Both the position numbers and the translations under genes were made by a program. Below are positions 45,073 through 54,359 of a stretch of DNA of 64,000 nucleotides, piece by piece. Source of the DNA: Acetobacter ascendens (GTDB lineage Bacteria > Pseudomonadota > Alphaproteobacteria > Acetobacterales > Acetobacteraceae). The first letter of the stretch is position 1. Every line of letters begins with the position of its first letter. The notes under the pieces were generated by a model that saw only the letters and a program-made list of their open reading frames with translations, was not told the DNA's origin and made no database searches. The stretch is taken from NCBI RefSeq assembly GCF_001766235.1, contig NZ_CP015164.1, positions 1,949,001-2,013,000 of the forward strand, given 5' to 3'.

Positions 45073-45102
45073 ACCCCTGCCCCAAAATTTGGAGCAGGGG
45101 TG
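45073..45102 (-). terminator. Hairpin after Hint gene E
   Basis: ACCCCTGC(C)CC and GG(A)GCAGGGGT around AAAATTT, six bases beyond the end of the Hint E frame. The downstream side on the minus strand is AT-rich without a pure T-run. Confidence 0.55.
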
Positions 45103-45107
45103 TTTAA

Positions 45108-46491
45108 TCAGGCCCGCAGAGCGGTTTCTTCCGGCTCTGCATTTCGGACAAGATAAGGGCCAGATGCCAGAACCTGCAAAGCAAGAAGTGCTACGGTTCC
45201 CGGCTCTCTATTGCCCAGGGGAAGGCAAGCGTTTCCTGATGTCCAGCGCATAGAGGAAGATTCTACGCCATGCCATCCTGCCAGATCTTCTTCCTGCAAA
45301 TGAGATGTGATGGTGCGCGCCGTGTTACTATCTAAAACCCGGATATTCCCGACCAAAACTCCCAGATGACGATGGCCCGATAACATCACACGGCCGGCTG
45401 GCGTGCGATCTGATATGAACCGTTTCAATCCCTTCAGGAATCATGAATAGGGCGTAATCTTTTTCCGTGCGAAGCGGATAGATAACATGCCCACGGCCCG
45501 ATGCCAGATAGAGGCCATTCTCGTTGGTTAGAGTTGGGGCTTCTGCTTGAAGCGGAAAGCCCTTTTCTGCTGCGCGTGCGCTGAACTTTCGGAATAATGG
45601 CTCAACAAAAGCGGGGGAAACGTTAAGAGGCGCTGCGGCATCATCCCAAGTGAGATTGCGGCTGCGGATCATGGAAAGCACATCGCCTTCCTGCCGGAAA
45701 CTATGCCGGTTTCCGGTATCAAGATAGCTCTCCGTCAAAACGCCATCTGCCGTGATGATGGCATGATCTTCGGTTTCAACGTGGTAATAATCGTAAGATG
45801 TGAAAGACTGATCGTAGAAGATGGACTGACCGTTCACGAGCATCCGTGCAGGAACGAAGCAACCTTCCAGAAAAAGGCAATGTTCGGGGGTGATAAGCAT
45901 ATCCTTGAAAGGCACGCCATCTGCTATGGCGTCCTTAAGGATGCGCACCGGGTATCCGGCCTGATCTGCGGAAAGAAAGGGCTTTACAACACAGGTGGAT
46001 TTACCAATCCATGAGACCGTTTTCTGTTCCGTTTTACCGTTTACAAGCGCATCAACCCGGTCACCAATAGCCAGATTTTCGACCTTACACGTTAATCCAT
46101 GAACAGAGATTTCCGTTCCCGCAAGAAAGCACGGATCAAAATCACGGTTCTGGAACGCAAGTGATGTGCTCGTCCCATCAGTTCCATTTATTTGCCAATG
46201 ATTATTACTTCCGTATGAATCATTTACATATGTATATTTAGAGACATCAATATCTGAATCTGTTAATAAAAAATATCCACCCTTCGTATCACCCAATATT
46301 ATTTGCTGTGAACCCTTCTTACCCCAAGTATAATTGTAATTATACTCCACGCCATTAATAGTAAAATGAGTACTATCAATAAAAGTTACCAATACACTAT
46401 TTTGAATGTTAGATAATTTTCCTGATGAATCTATAGTCGCAAAGTTAAGTATGTTTTCTCCTGAGGAGGGAATAGTACTTGTTTTAGCCAT
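45108..46491 (-). pseudogene. Hint-domain protein E, frameshifted in the C-terminal domain
   Basis: The first frame (46491 to 45328) has a short N-terminal beta-rich region, the Hint domain with Cys121 (DPCFLAGTEISVHG), TPEH, YYHVETEDH and LTESYLDTGNR, and enters the C-terminal domain at SHASRPCDVIGP. It then shifts; the correct continuation (HRHLGVLVGNIRV, LAGWHGVESSSMRWTSGNACLPL, LQVLASGPYLV) is in the next frame to 45108. Compared with B and C, about four codons plus a frame remainder around FVDD are missing, so a small deletion of roughly 10-11 bases is likely. Confidence 0.78.
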
Positions 46492-46881
46492 TGTGATACT
46501 CTTAAAACCAATTGTTTGGAAAAATTTATTGTTAGATATATATTGTCTTATCTCAATGTCAAATGATTCTGCCTACAAACAAATCATCATTTAGATGATA
46601 AGAATCATTCATAGAGTGATAAGCGGACTATCAATACCTTTGCCCCAAGCGCAAATCTGCCTCTATATTTCATTTGTTCATTTTATATCATGTAAAAAGT
46701 AGAAATGGATGGCGTGCTTTCTCGCTCAAACCACGCCCCACCCCAATGTCTGGAGGAACGAGAATGGGGGGATGCGCCCCTTAACAGTTCTGGCATTATG
46801 CGGCACAGATAGGCACGCATTTTCCATCGCCCGGCGTGCCTGTGCTGCCAAGAGGCAACTGAAGTAGAAGGACACTTGGCC
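46492..46881. other. Divergent intergenic region
   Basis: 390 bases between Hint gene E (minus) and the META lipoprotein (plus), very AT-rich at 46500-46620. GATGATAAGAATCATTCAT at 46594-46612 loosely resembles a Fur box; I see no gene here. Confidence 0.4.
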
Positions 46882-47706
46882 ATGCGCCTTTCCGCCCCTT
46901 TTTCCCGCTCCGGGCTTTTTGCGCTGTGCGCTGCGGGCGCGGTGCTGGCAGGCTGTGCAGAACCCCGCACCACCACAACACCCGCTGGTAAGGAAGCCCC
47001 TGTGGCCGCCACCGGCCCCAAAGGTGTGTATGAAGCCCGCGGGAACGAACCCTTCTGGAACATGACACTGGCAGATGGCGCGCTTTCTGTTGAAACACCG
47101 GATGGCCCGCGCATGGCCCGCGTGATCCGCCATGCTTATTCTGAAAACGGCACCCGGTATTATGAGGCATCAGACGTAAAAGCCGCCCTAACCGCATCTG
47201 CCTGCACAGATAGCATGACTGGGCAGGTGTTTACAGATACTGTCACCCTTACCACCGCCACCAAAACCCTGCACGGATGCGGTGGCGCCCTTGTGCCCCC
47301 TACCAGCCTGAACAATACGCGCTGGGTGGTTACCGCCATGGATGGCCGCAGGCTGCGCGGCGGCAATTTTGTGCCCGATACAAATGACAGCGCCACGGAT
47401 GAAAACCCCAACCCGGCGGCAGACATGTTTGCCCCCACGCTGGACATTAACGATACGGGCAAGATTTCTGGCTCCGATGGCTGCAACCGCTATGTGGGCG
47501 GGCTGGTGTTTGAGCCCAAGGGCAGCGTAAAGGCTATGCCAGCGGGCGGCATTAGCACGCTAATGGCCTGCCCCGGCAAACAGAACGACATTGCCAACAC
47601 CTTTCGCCCGCTGCTGAACAGCGTAACCGGCTGGACAACAGATGGCACACACCTTGTGCTGCAAACCTCCGGCGGCAAAACCATGCGTTTGCGGCAGGTG
47701 TTTTAA
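46882..47706 (+). CDS. META-domain (HslJ-like) lipoprotein
   Basis: 274 residues. Lipobox LAGC near residue 27; a first domain with YEARGNEPFWNMTLADG and a Cys pair (SACTDSMTG, LHGCGG), then a META domain (LNNTRWVVTAMDGRRL, PTLDINDTGKISGSDGCNRYVGG, STLMACPGKQNDIANTFRPLL). The layout is that of COG3650/HslJ-type outer-membrane lipoproteins linked to stress tolerance. AAGGA nine bases upstream sets the start. Confidence 0.82.
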   Translation: MRLSAPFSRSGLFALCAAGAVLAGCAEPRTTTTPAGKEAPVAATGPKGVYEARGNEPFWNMTLADGALSVETPDGPRMARVIRHAYSENGTRYYEASDVKAALTASACTDSMTGQVFTDTVTLTTATKTLHGCGGALVPPTSLNNTRWVVTAMDGRRLRGGNFVPDTNDSATDENPNPAADMFAPTLDINDTGKISGSDGCNRYVGGLVFEPKGSVKAMPAGGISTLMACPGKQNDIANTFRPLLNSVTGWTTDGTHLVLQTSGGKTMRLRQVF

Positions 47707-47923
47707 CCTTTCCGCGCGGCGGTTCTGGGGTCTGCTTGGCCCCTATCCATCACGCGAGCGTGAGAGGCAGCGGGCTTAACACACTCGCCTGCCCAGCCCC
47801 ATAATGGCAGTATGTGGTGCAGATACATGCCCTTACCCACCTTTTGGCGCAGGAACCTCTGCCGCAAAGGGTCGTTATAGGCATATCGCATGAATGTTTT
47901 TATGCTTGAAAGGGCGCTTTCGT

Positions 47924-48424
47924 ATGATTTCAGCCAGCAAAAAGGTATTTCGCAAGGTGGCTTTGGGGGTCACGCTTGCGGTTACGGTGGCTCCGGCGGC
48001 TGTAAGCGCGCTGGTTTCTACCGCCCATGCAGAACGCAGCGAACGCTTTGGCGGTGATTTTACAACCGAGCACAGCGCGACATCCCACCCAACCGGCAAA
48101 GTGGTTGCGGTATTTTTCCCTTCCACGCATGAGCTGCGCTACACCATTACGTGGGATGGGCTAAGCGGCCCGGTTACGGTGGCGCATTTTCATGGCCCGG
48201 CAGGTCCGGGGCAGGAAGCAGACCATATGATCACCCTGAAAGGCCCGTTTAAAAGCCCGTTTTCTGGCACCGCCATTTTAACGGCAGAGCAGGAAAAAGC
48301 GCTGCATGATGGCAAAATGTACCTCAACCTGCACACCGCCGCCTACCCTAAGGGAGAAGCCCGCGCGCAACTGGTATCTCCTTACAATGGTGATACAGAT
48401 GAGGCAGACCCCAACCGCACCTAA
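47924..48424 (+). CDS. CHRD-domain exported protein
   Basis: 166 residues. Signal peptide (VALGVTLAVTVAPAAVSALVSTAHA) and a CHRD domain (GKVVAVFFPSTHELRYTITWDGLSGPVTVAHFHGPAGPGQ, LTAEQEKALHDGKMYLNLHTAAYPKGEARAQL). CHRD proteins are secreted; function in bacteria is unclear. The start at 47924 leaves a proper signal; an ATG ten codons earlier is less likely. Confidence 0.82.
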   Translation: MISASKKVFRKVALGVTLAVTVAPAAVSALVSTAHAERSERFGGDFTTEHSATSHPTGKVVAVFFPSTHELRYTITWDGLSGPVTVAHFHGPAGPGQEADHMITLKGPFKSPFSGTAILTAEQEKALHDGKMYLNLHTAAYPKGEARAQLVSPYNGDTDEADPNRT

Positions 48425-48445
48425 GCCCTGCCCCCACCTATAAAA

Positions 48446-48497
48446 ACGGCCCCGCCGCCTTGCCCCATATCCGGGGTGTAGGCAGCGGGGCCGCTTT
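48446..48497. terminator. Terminator between convergent genes
   Basis: ACGGCCCCGC and GCGGGGCCGC, with an inner hairpin (CCCCATATCCGGGG), flanked by AAAAA and TTTGCGTTTT. Serves the CHRD gene and the convergent glycine-rich gene. Confidence 0.75.
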
Positions 48498-48536
48498 GCG
48501 TTTTAAGCCCAGATGTTGGGCATAAGGTGCAGCGTA

Positions 48537-48926
48537 TTACAGGTGCTGTGCACCTTCTGGCTGGGCTTCACCACCCTGCGGGGCAGCATTAGGCTGCTGC
48601 TGGTTGGGCTGCATGGTGCCCGGTGTGGTGGAATGTTCTACATCATACGCCGTGGCTTTTTGCTGATAGGTGCCTTTGGAACCGGGGTGCTCCTTATCAT
48701 ACAGCGCGGCTTTGGCGCGGGCTTCCTTACGGTATTCATGACGGCGATACATGCCCGCAGCACACCCGGCAGCCGCACCCAGCACACCATGATGGTTGGC
48801 CACATGGCCACCCACGGCACCGGCTGCGCCGTACTTCAGGCAGCCGCCCGGTTCACTAGCGTTTGCGGCGGTGCCAATGGTGGCGGCCATAATGGTTGCA
48901 AGGCCCAGGGTTACAATCTTACGCAT
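48537..48926 (-). CDS. Exported glycine-zipper-like protein
   Basis: 129 residues: signal (LGLATIMAATIGTAANA), a glycine-zipper stretch (GAAGAVGGHVANHHGVLGAAAGCAAG) and a charged, Gln/Pro-rich tail. Glycine-zipper proteins of this size usually associate with the outer membrane. Start at 48926. Confidence 0.65.
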   Translation of the reverse strand: MRKIVTLGLATIMAATIGTAANASEPGGCLKYGAAGAVGGHVANHHGVLGAAAGCAAGMYRRHEYRKEARAKAALYDKEHPGSKGTYQQKATAYDVEHSTTPGTMQPNQQQPNAAPQGGEAQPEGAQHL

Positions 48927-49081
48927 TCTTTTATCCGTCTTTTCTATGGCCTGCCGGTTTGGGGCAGGCATCTGCCAAACTTCTATAGCAAATAGATATG
49001 GCAGCAGCTTTGTTCAACACCACCACCCTAACCTGCAAACAGTGGCGGAATGTGGGCCAAGGCAGAATATAGGGGGGCAGG

Positions 49082-49474
49082 CTATGCGGGCGGCCCATAG
49101 GCATTGGGGCCTTGCGTGCCTTTGGCGCATAAAAGGTAAATCCAATAACCCACGCCTATATATGGAAGAAAACACAAAACAGAAAACCAGCCGTTTCTGT
49201 CTATGTCATGATGCCTTCTTACCAAAGCAGAAACAATGGCGCATAAAAAAAAGATATATCCTACAAAAAGTGCAGCATAAAACGCATACAGACACGTTGC
49301 GGCACTTATAGAAGACCCTCCGTATTTATAAAACAGATACATCACACCTACATGCGCAAGATATGTAAGTATAAATATAAGAACAACCCATGCGCTCCAT
49401 ATCCGAAAATCGGAAACAGACAGGCGGCCTGTGTACTTAAAACTTTGTTTAAGTTGTTCTATCAAAACAGACAT
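49082..49474 (-). CDS. DUF805 inner-membrane protein
   Basis: 130 residues with four hydrophobic segments; the DUF805 landmarks are FKYTGRLSVSDFRIWSAW near the start, RRHHDIDRNGWFSVL and YLLCAKGTQGPNAYG at the end. GGGGGA precedes the start at 49474. Members such as YhaH are of unknown function. Confidence 0.85.
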   Translation of the reverse strand: MSVLIEQLKQSFKYTGRLSVSDFRIWSAWVVLIFILTYLAHVGVMYLFYKYGGSSISAATCLYAFYAALFVGYIFFLCAIVSALVRRHHDIDRNGWFSVLCFLPYIGVGYWIYLLCAKGTQGPNAYGPPA

Positions 49475-49567
49475 ACATCCCCCATTTCGCAAAGCCCGCA
49501 ACGCAAAAGCCCGCCAGCATTCCTGCCAGCGGGCCTGCTTATGTGTTGGGGCTGTGGTTGGTGCGTA

Positions 49568-50515
49568 TTACCGTACCGCCCCCGCCTGTGATGCCGCCTG
49601 ACGGGCAAATTCTGCCTGTGCTGCGGCTTCTCGCGATTCGGCTTTTTGCGCCACGTCATCCTGAATAGCCTGCTGCGAGGGCAGCGGGGTATAGGGCACC
49701 GGCTTGGGTGCTGGCGCAGGTGTGGGGGCCATAACAGCCGGCGGCGGGGCAGAAACAACCTGCGGCGCATGGGCGGAAGGTGCTGCCATATGCGGCGTGG
49801 CCGCCACAGCACGCGGGGCCACATAAGCCGGAGCAGATACAGCCGGGCGCGGTGTAGCCACATGCGCAACAGGGGCAGAAACCGCACGCGCAGGCGCTGA
49901 AACCCCGTGTGTAGCAGCCACACCTGCCGGAACAGCCGCCGCAGCGGCAACGGGTGGCACGGCACGGATAGGCGGCGGGGGTTCAGACGGCCATCTGGGT
50001 TTTTCATCCGAGGCACGCTGGTTATCTATACCCGGTGCGGCGTTGCCATTGCGGGCAGCCTTGAGCAGATCCGGCCCCATAAGGGCGGTGCGAGAGCACA
50101 CGGCCTCACGCTGGTCTCGGTTCAGGGTGCGGGTATCAAACATCTGGTCTGGGCCAAGGCGCAGCATACCAATGCCGCCCCATGCGTAATCGGACGAGGC
50201 CCTTACATCTGGCAGTTCAGACAGTTCCCGCCCCAGTTTTTTAACTGTGGTGTCTGTTATCAGCTTGTTGTGGTAGCAAAAATACATCAGCCCGCCCACA
50301 TTGGCCGCATTTGTGCCCAATACGGTGGGTATGCCATCGTAATCTAAAATACCGGGCGCGGCTGTGGCCAATGTCATGGGGGCTGGGCCGGGGCGCATCT
50401 TCATAATTTGCAGCCCGTAATGAGGGTTCTTCTCCGCCGCATAAGCCGCCGGGGGCGCGGCCAACAGGGCAGTGCAGGCCCCCAACGCCAGAAAAACAGG
50501 ACGGAATCCCAACAT
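49568..50515 (-). CDS. Exported Ala/Pro-rich protein
   Basis: 315 residues. Signal peptide (FLALGACTALLAAPPAAYAA); a folded first half with two Cys (GGLMYFCYHNKLITDTTVKKLGREL, REAVCSRTALMGPDLL) that recalls DUF2501/YjjA-type proteins; then 140 residues of low-complexity Ala/Pro/Val. A cell-wall or envelope-associated role is possible. Family assignment is weak. Confidence 0.6.
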   Translation of the reverse strand: MLGFRPVFLALGACTALLAAPPAAYAAEKNPHYGLQIMKMRPGPAPMTLATAAPGILDYDGIPTVLGTNAANVGGLMYFCYHNKLITDTTVKKLGRELSELPDVRASSDYAWGGIGMLRLGPDQMFDTRTLNRDQREAVCSRTALMGPDLLKAARNGNAAPGIDNQRASDEKPRWPSEPPPPIRAVPPVAAAAAVPAGVAATHGVSAPARAVSAPVAHVATPRPAVSAPAYVAPRAVAATPHMAAPSAHAPQVVSAPPPAVMAPTPAPAPKPVPYTPLPSQQAIQDDVAQKAESREAAAQAEFARQAASQAGAVR

Positions 50516-50758
50516 CTACTTTGTTCCTTGCTTTGGTCTGGCCGCAGAATACGGAAAAAACCCACCTACCAGCAAGGCCCGCCGCGCGTGCCATGCCGCA
50601 TAAACTTGCGCATAGATGCATGATATCCACACCCACGGCCACCCCCATTTCTGTGCAGATACAGGCTTACGCCCCTGTGAATGGCCCATAGCCCCCACAG
50701 CGGGCACAAAGGCTGCGGGTGGATTTTCTGTAATGTCTCTGTATGTTCAAGAGTGAAT

Positions 50759-51445
50759 ATGGCTGAACTTTCCCCTTCCTCTTCCGTGCGGGTTTCTGCG
50801 CGGCGCATTTTGGTGCTGGACCTTTTGGCCGGGTATGTAGATGCGCTGGGCTTTGTGTATTTGGGCGGGCTGTTTGCCTCTGCCATGACAGGCAACACAA
50901 CACATCTGGCCGCCGCCCTTGTTGGGGGCATTTGGCCGCATGCCTTTATGTTGCTGGGTATTTTAGGCACGTTTTTTGTGGTGGCCATGCTGGCTACTCT
51001 GGCGCGGTTGCGCTGGCAGGCGGCCATTGGCATAGCCTGCGTGGGCGTGCTGCTGGGGGCCACGCAAATTGCCATGCTTACGCCGTGGCACCGCACGCTG
51101 GCCCTTGTGCTGTTGCCCGCCCTTATGGCCGTGCAGGGGGAAACGATAGCCCGCTTTTCTGGCACCGCTATCCAAACCATTGTGATCACCAGCAATCTGC
51201 TCAAATGTGCCTCTGCACTGGCAACATCATTGGCGGCGCGCTGGCCGGGCAGCACTGTTAAACCGCCTGCGCCGGGGGCGGCCTTGTTGCCGGGGCTTTC
51301 CTGGCTGGGGTTTGCGGCTGGGGCTCTGTGTGGCACCTTAGCCATGGCGTGGCATGTGCCGTTGCCCTTTATCTGGCCCCTGCCATTATTGGTTTTGCTG
51401 TATCTGGACATTGCCCGCGCCGAAGCCCATAACACGCCGCCCTAA
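50759..51445 (+). CDS. DUF1275 (YoaK-type) membrane protein
   Basis: 228 residues, six hydrophobic segments. The DUF1275 signature LLAGYVDALGFVYLGGLFASAMTGNTTHLA is near the N-terminus. These are inner-membrane proteins of unknown transport role. The start at 50759 is preferred over an upstream in-frame start 26 codons earlier. Confidence 0.85.
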   Translation: MAELSPSSSVRVSARRILVLDLLAGYVDALGFVYLGGLFASAMTGNTTHLAAALVGGIWPHAFMLLGILGTFFVVAMLATLARLRWQAAIGIACVGVLLGATQIAMLTPWHRTLALVLLPALMAVQGETIARFSGTAIQTIVITSNLLKCASALATSLAARWPGSTVKPPAPGAALLPGLSWLGFAAGALCGTLAMAWHVPLPFIWPLPLLVLLYLDIARAEAHNTPP

Positions 51446-51476
51446 ACGCCACCCCACCCTTTTACGAACAAGAGTA

Positions 51477-52280
51477 ATGACTGTTCTGCCCTGCCCTTCC
51501 CTGCCTTCTTCTGCCTCTGTTGCTTCCCTTTTTTATCGTGCACGCGGGCTTGCCGCGCTGGTGCTGCTGCCCACGCTGGCAGGCTGCGGATATATAGATA
51601 GCCGCACCGCCCATAAGGGCCAGTTGGCCGTAATTGGCATGACAAATGAGGATTTACAGGCCTGCGCGGGCATTCCCGATAAAACGCAGAAGATAGATGA
51701 GCACACCACGGTTTATCAGTATGTGCGCTCGGTCAACATGCCTTCCACCAACGATTCCTCGCTGTTTCCGCTCCAGACCTTTGTGAACATGACACAAACC
51801 ACCTTTGGCGGTGCAGGCAAAACCTGTGTGGCCAGCCTGCGGATGGTGGATGGCCGTGTGTATGACCTGCATTACAGCGGCGATAATGACCGCATGATTG
51901 GCACAGATGGCGCGTGCTCTACCGTTGTAAAAGGCTGCATCCGTTCCCCCGTGGCCTCCACCAACCGGTTCCATGATAGGTTGATTGGGTTTGGCCCGGT
52001 TTCGGCCTTTCATGAACCCAGTATAGAGGCCCAAAGGCGTGCGCTGCATTCGGTTTATGAGCAGCCAGCACCACAGCGTATCCTCAACCCACAGCCGGAT
52101 TCTGCTGGCACGCCATCTTCCGCCGCAACGCCTGCGGTGCAGGCCGCACCGGCAGCGCAGGCTGTTCCGGTTTCTCAAACGCTTACGGGCTCGCAGGCTG
52201 TGGCAGCAGCTTGGGCGGCCAAAGCGCAGGAAGCAACACCCGCTACGGGGCCAGCCCAAAACAGCAACGCCCAGCACTAA
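51477..52280 (+). CDS. Lipoprotein with Ala/Pro/Gln-rich tail
   Basis: 267 residues. Lipobox LAGC near residue 37, then a domain with KGQLAVIGMTNEDLQACAGIPDKTQKIDEHTTVYQYVRS (like SmpA/OmlA-type small outer-membrane lipoprotein domains), a Cys-containing second part, and a low-complexity tail (AQAVPVSQTLTGSQAVAAAWAAKAQ). Follows the DUF1275 gene by about 30 bases. Confidence 0.7.
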   Translation: MTVLPCPSLPSSASVASLFYRARGLAALVLLPTLAGCGYIDSRTAHKGQLAVIGMTNEDLQACAGIPDKTQKIDEHTTVYQYVRSVNMPSTNDSSLFPLQTFVNMTQTTFGGAGKTCVASLRMVDGRVYDLHYSGDNDRMIGTDGACSTVVKGCIRSPVASTNRFHDRLIGFGPVSAFHEPSIEAQRRALHSVYEQPAPQRILNPQPDSAGTPSSAATPAVQAAPAAQAVPVSQTLTGSQAVAAAWAAKAQEATPATGPAQNSNAQH

Positions 52281-52345
52281 GGCCGGGCGTTTAAGAGCAT
52301 ACGGGCTGCGGAATTATGCCCCGCGCCCGATATGTTATGCTGGGT

Positions 52346-52534
52346 TCAGGCCTGGCCGCGTGCGCCTTCCTGCAACTGGGCTTCCAGCTTGCGCAGGCGT
52401 TCACCCAGCGCTTTTGCGTGCTCTGGCCGATCCTTCAGCGCAATATCGTATTCCCGCTTTACCTGTTCCATTTCACGGCTGATATCCGTGGCGGATGGCA
52501 GATGATGGGTATGGTTTTCTGTTTTTTCAGACAT
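52346..52534 (-). CDS. Small coiled-coil protein
   Basis: 62 residues, highly charged; ISREMEQVKREYDIALKDRP...LGERLRKLEAQLQE is a likely coiled coil. A strong AAGGAAG site precedes the ATG. Function unknown. Confidence 0.6.
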   Translation of the reverse strand: MSEKTENHTHHLPSATDISREMEQVKREYDIALKDRPEHAKALGERLRKLEAQLQEGARGQA

Positions 52535-52797
52535 AAAAATTTCTTCCTTGGTTGCGTAAAGCCTGCCTTAAACATTGGGGCCGCCCCCGCTGCCGACAAC
52601 CCGCACAAAAGCAGACCAGCATTACCCGCCATAACGCCATGCCCAGATAGCGGTTGACCACGCGGGGCAAAAGAGTAAGGGTGACGCTGTTTTGATTTGG
52701 CATGATTCCGGTGGAATCTGCGGGGCTTGAGATGCATGGATATGGCACCAGCCCGGCAACCTGTTTACCGCCGGAGCACTATAAAGGGGTTTTTGGG

Positions 52798-52974
52798 ATG
52801 GGCATGTTTCTGTGCATTGCACTGTTGGGCCTGGATCTGATGTTGTATTTCCTGGGCATGAACGTTGCAGCTATGGGTTCTGCTGTTATCGCGTTTCTTG
52901 TTCCGGTTATCGTGATGTGCAGCTACAGCCTGATCCACATTGAAAAAGACCCGAACCCTTCTTCCGGTCACTAA
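52798..52974 (+). CDS. Small two-helix membrane protein
   Basis: 58 residues: FLCIALLGLDLMLYFLGM and VIAFLVPVIVMCSYSLIHI with a charged end. AAGGGG upstream of 52798 fixes the start; a longer frame from 52735 has no ribosome site. Confidence 0.6.
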   Translation: MGMFLCIALLGLDLMLYFLGMNVAAMGSAVIAFLVPVIVMCSYSLIHIEKDPNPSSGH

Positions 52975-53011
52975 TACAGGCTGGCGGGTTTTTACCTGCC
53001 ATACTGCACAA

Positions 53012-53049
53012 AAGCCGCCGCAGCCTTATTGGCCCCGGCGGTTTTTTTT
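53012..53049 (+). terminator. Terminator
   Basis: GCCGCCG... and ...CGGCGG followed by eight T, after the small membrane protein gene. Confidence 0.82.
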
Positions 53050-53076
53050 GTGCCTGCATGTGTAGGGTGCGCGGCC

Positions 53077-53475
53077 TTACTGCGCGGTGCGGGCCAGTTG
53101 CGCATGAGTAAAGGCACAGGCCCCGTTATGATAGGGCGCGCAATTTTGCTCCTCACTCCCTACCACGCCATGCGCCCCCATGCGGAAGGTAATGCGGCAT
53201 GATTGGCCGTTATATTCCGGATCTGTTGTAATCACCCATGTGTTGCCGTGGTGAGCGGCTGCGCCCTCGGCTGAGCCTGCGCAGGTATCCCCCACAACAG
53301 CAACCTCGGCAAAGGTTTCATCCCCCGTTTGCACCAGTTTAAGGGTGCCTTGGCCGCCTGCCATGCTGCCGGTGTAAATTTGGGCGGGGGTGGATGGCGG
53401 CGTATCCTGCGCCCATGCCGGTGTGGCGGCTATGGTGGCGCAAAACAGGCCCACTGTGCGAAAAAGATGCGGCAT
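53077..53475 (-). CDS. Small exported protein with Cys pairs
   Basis: 132 residues. Signal peptide (MPHLFRTVGLFCATIAATPAWA), then YTGSMAGGQGTLKLVQTGDETFAEVAVVGDTCAGS and QSCRITFRMG, EQNCAPYHNGACAF: four cysteines likely in disulfides. GGAG nine bases upstream. No known family. Confidence 0.65.
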   Translation of the reverse strand: MPHLFRTVGLFCATIAATPAWAQDTPPSTPAQIYTGSMAGGQGTLKLVQTGDETFAEVAVVGDTCAGSAEGAAAHHGNTWVITTDPEYNGQSCRITFRMGAHGVVGSEEQNCAPYHNGACAFTHAQLARTAQ

Positions 53476-53528
53476 GGCGGTTGCTCCGTTTCTAACAAAC
53501 CGGGCTAACGCCAGCCGCCGCACGTTAT

Positions 53529-53810
53529 TTAATGAGACATAAGCGCACGAAACAGGCTGACCAGCCCCGGCTGTAGCACATACTGGATAACCAGCAGCAC
53601 CACCATTGGGCTAAAGTCCATGCCGCCCGGCATTGGCAGCATACGCCGCACGGGGGCCAGCACGGGTTCTGTTATCCGTTCCAGAAACACGCCTATTTTC
53701 CAGACAATCTGGTTGCGGCTATCCAGAATGCTAAAGGCATACAGGTTTACAAAAATACAGGCTGCCAGAAGCACCCAGCTATACAGTTCCAGAAGCCGCA
53801 TCAGCAGCAT
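53529..53810 (-). CDS. YggT-family membrane protein
   Basis: 93 residues with two membrane helices; ILDSRNQIVWKIGVFLERITEPVLAPVRRMLP is the YggT signature, followed by GGMDFSPMVVLLVIQYVL. Start uncertain; MLLMRLLELYSW at 53810 is the usual beginning of the family. Confidence 0.85.
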   Translation of the reverse strand: MLLMRLLELYSWVLLAACIFVNLYAFSILDSRNQIVWKIGVFLERITEPVLAPVRRMLPMPGGMDFSPMVVLLVIQYVLQPGLVSLFRALMSH

Positions 53811-53960
53811 GAAAACGAAAAACACGAACGCCAAATCCTGCCTTGCTAAAAAACCGGGCACACCCTTATGGCATGCCCGCATATCTGCCATTGGGCGCCT
53901 ACAATACAGCTTGACAGCGAATTGGTAAGCCCTATACACCCAAAAATCTATGGAACAGGC

Positions 53961-54036
53961 GGGGCTGTAGCTCAGATGGGAGAGCGCCTCGTTCGCAATG
54001 AGGAGGTCAGGGGTTCGATTCCCCTCAGCTCCACCA
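53961..54036 (+). tRNA. tRNA-Ala (CGC)
   Basis: A full cloverleaf: acceptor GGGGCTG with CAGCTCC, D-loop CTCAGATGGGAGAG, anticodon loop TTCGCAA (CGC), T-loop GGTTCGATTCC and an encoded CCA end at 54034-54036. Its 3' end is the likely attachment site of the integrative element that follows. Confidence 0.96.
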
Positions 54037-54359
54037 CCCTCCTGTTCAACCCCTTGTTTTTATTGGGTTTTTGGTGAAAAGTGTAAAATTTACAATACCA
54101 TTTTACAGTTGGTGATGGTTTTCATGGGTTTTAAAGTCAGGCTTTTCCAGCCTCACAAAGCATTCTCAGATCTCAAGACATCAATATCTTCTACCTATTT
54201 TTGATACATATCTCCCATTGATGCCTAATGCTTTCAATATAGAGCAAACGTCACAGCAAAGTTGTTCTATAAAATTTCATACCTCCAATGTACCAAATTG
54301 GCTTGTACGATCCTTTAGAAATTGGTACCTCTCCTTAGATATCAGTGGAGAGACCAAAA
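54037..54359. other. Left junction of the integrative element
   Basis: 323 bases, sharply more AT-rich than the sequence before the tRNA, with no gene. The element's left attachment site should overlap the tRNA 3' end; the matching right copy would lie outside the window. Confidence 0.45.

Noticed and set aside
46594..46612. Fur box upstream of Hint gene E
   Set aside because: Only loosely similar to the consensus and not clearly palindromic, unlike the site at 42273; mentioned only within the intergenic entry.
49907..50347. Plus-strand frame opposite the Ala/Pro-rich exported protein
   Set aside because: Antisense of a biased-composition gene; it lacks start signals and a plausible product.
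54345..54359. GTG start for the DNA methylase at 54345
   Set aside because: The sequence right after this GTG is itself the GGAGAG ribosome site for the ATG at 54360.
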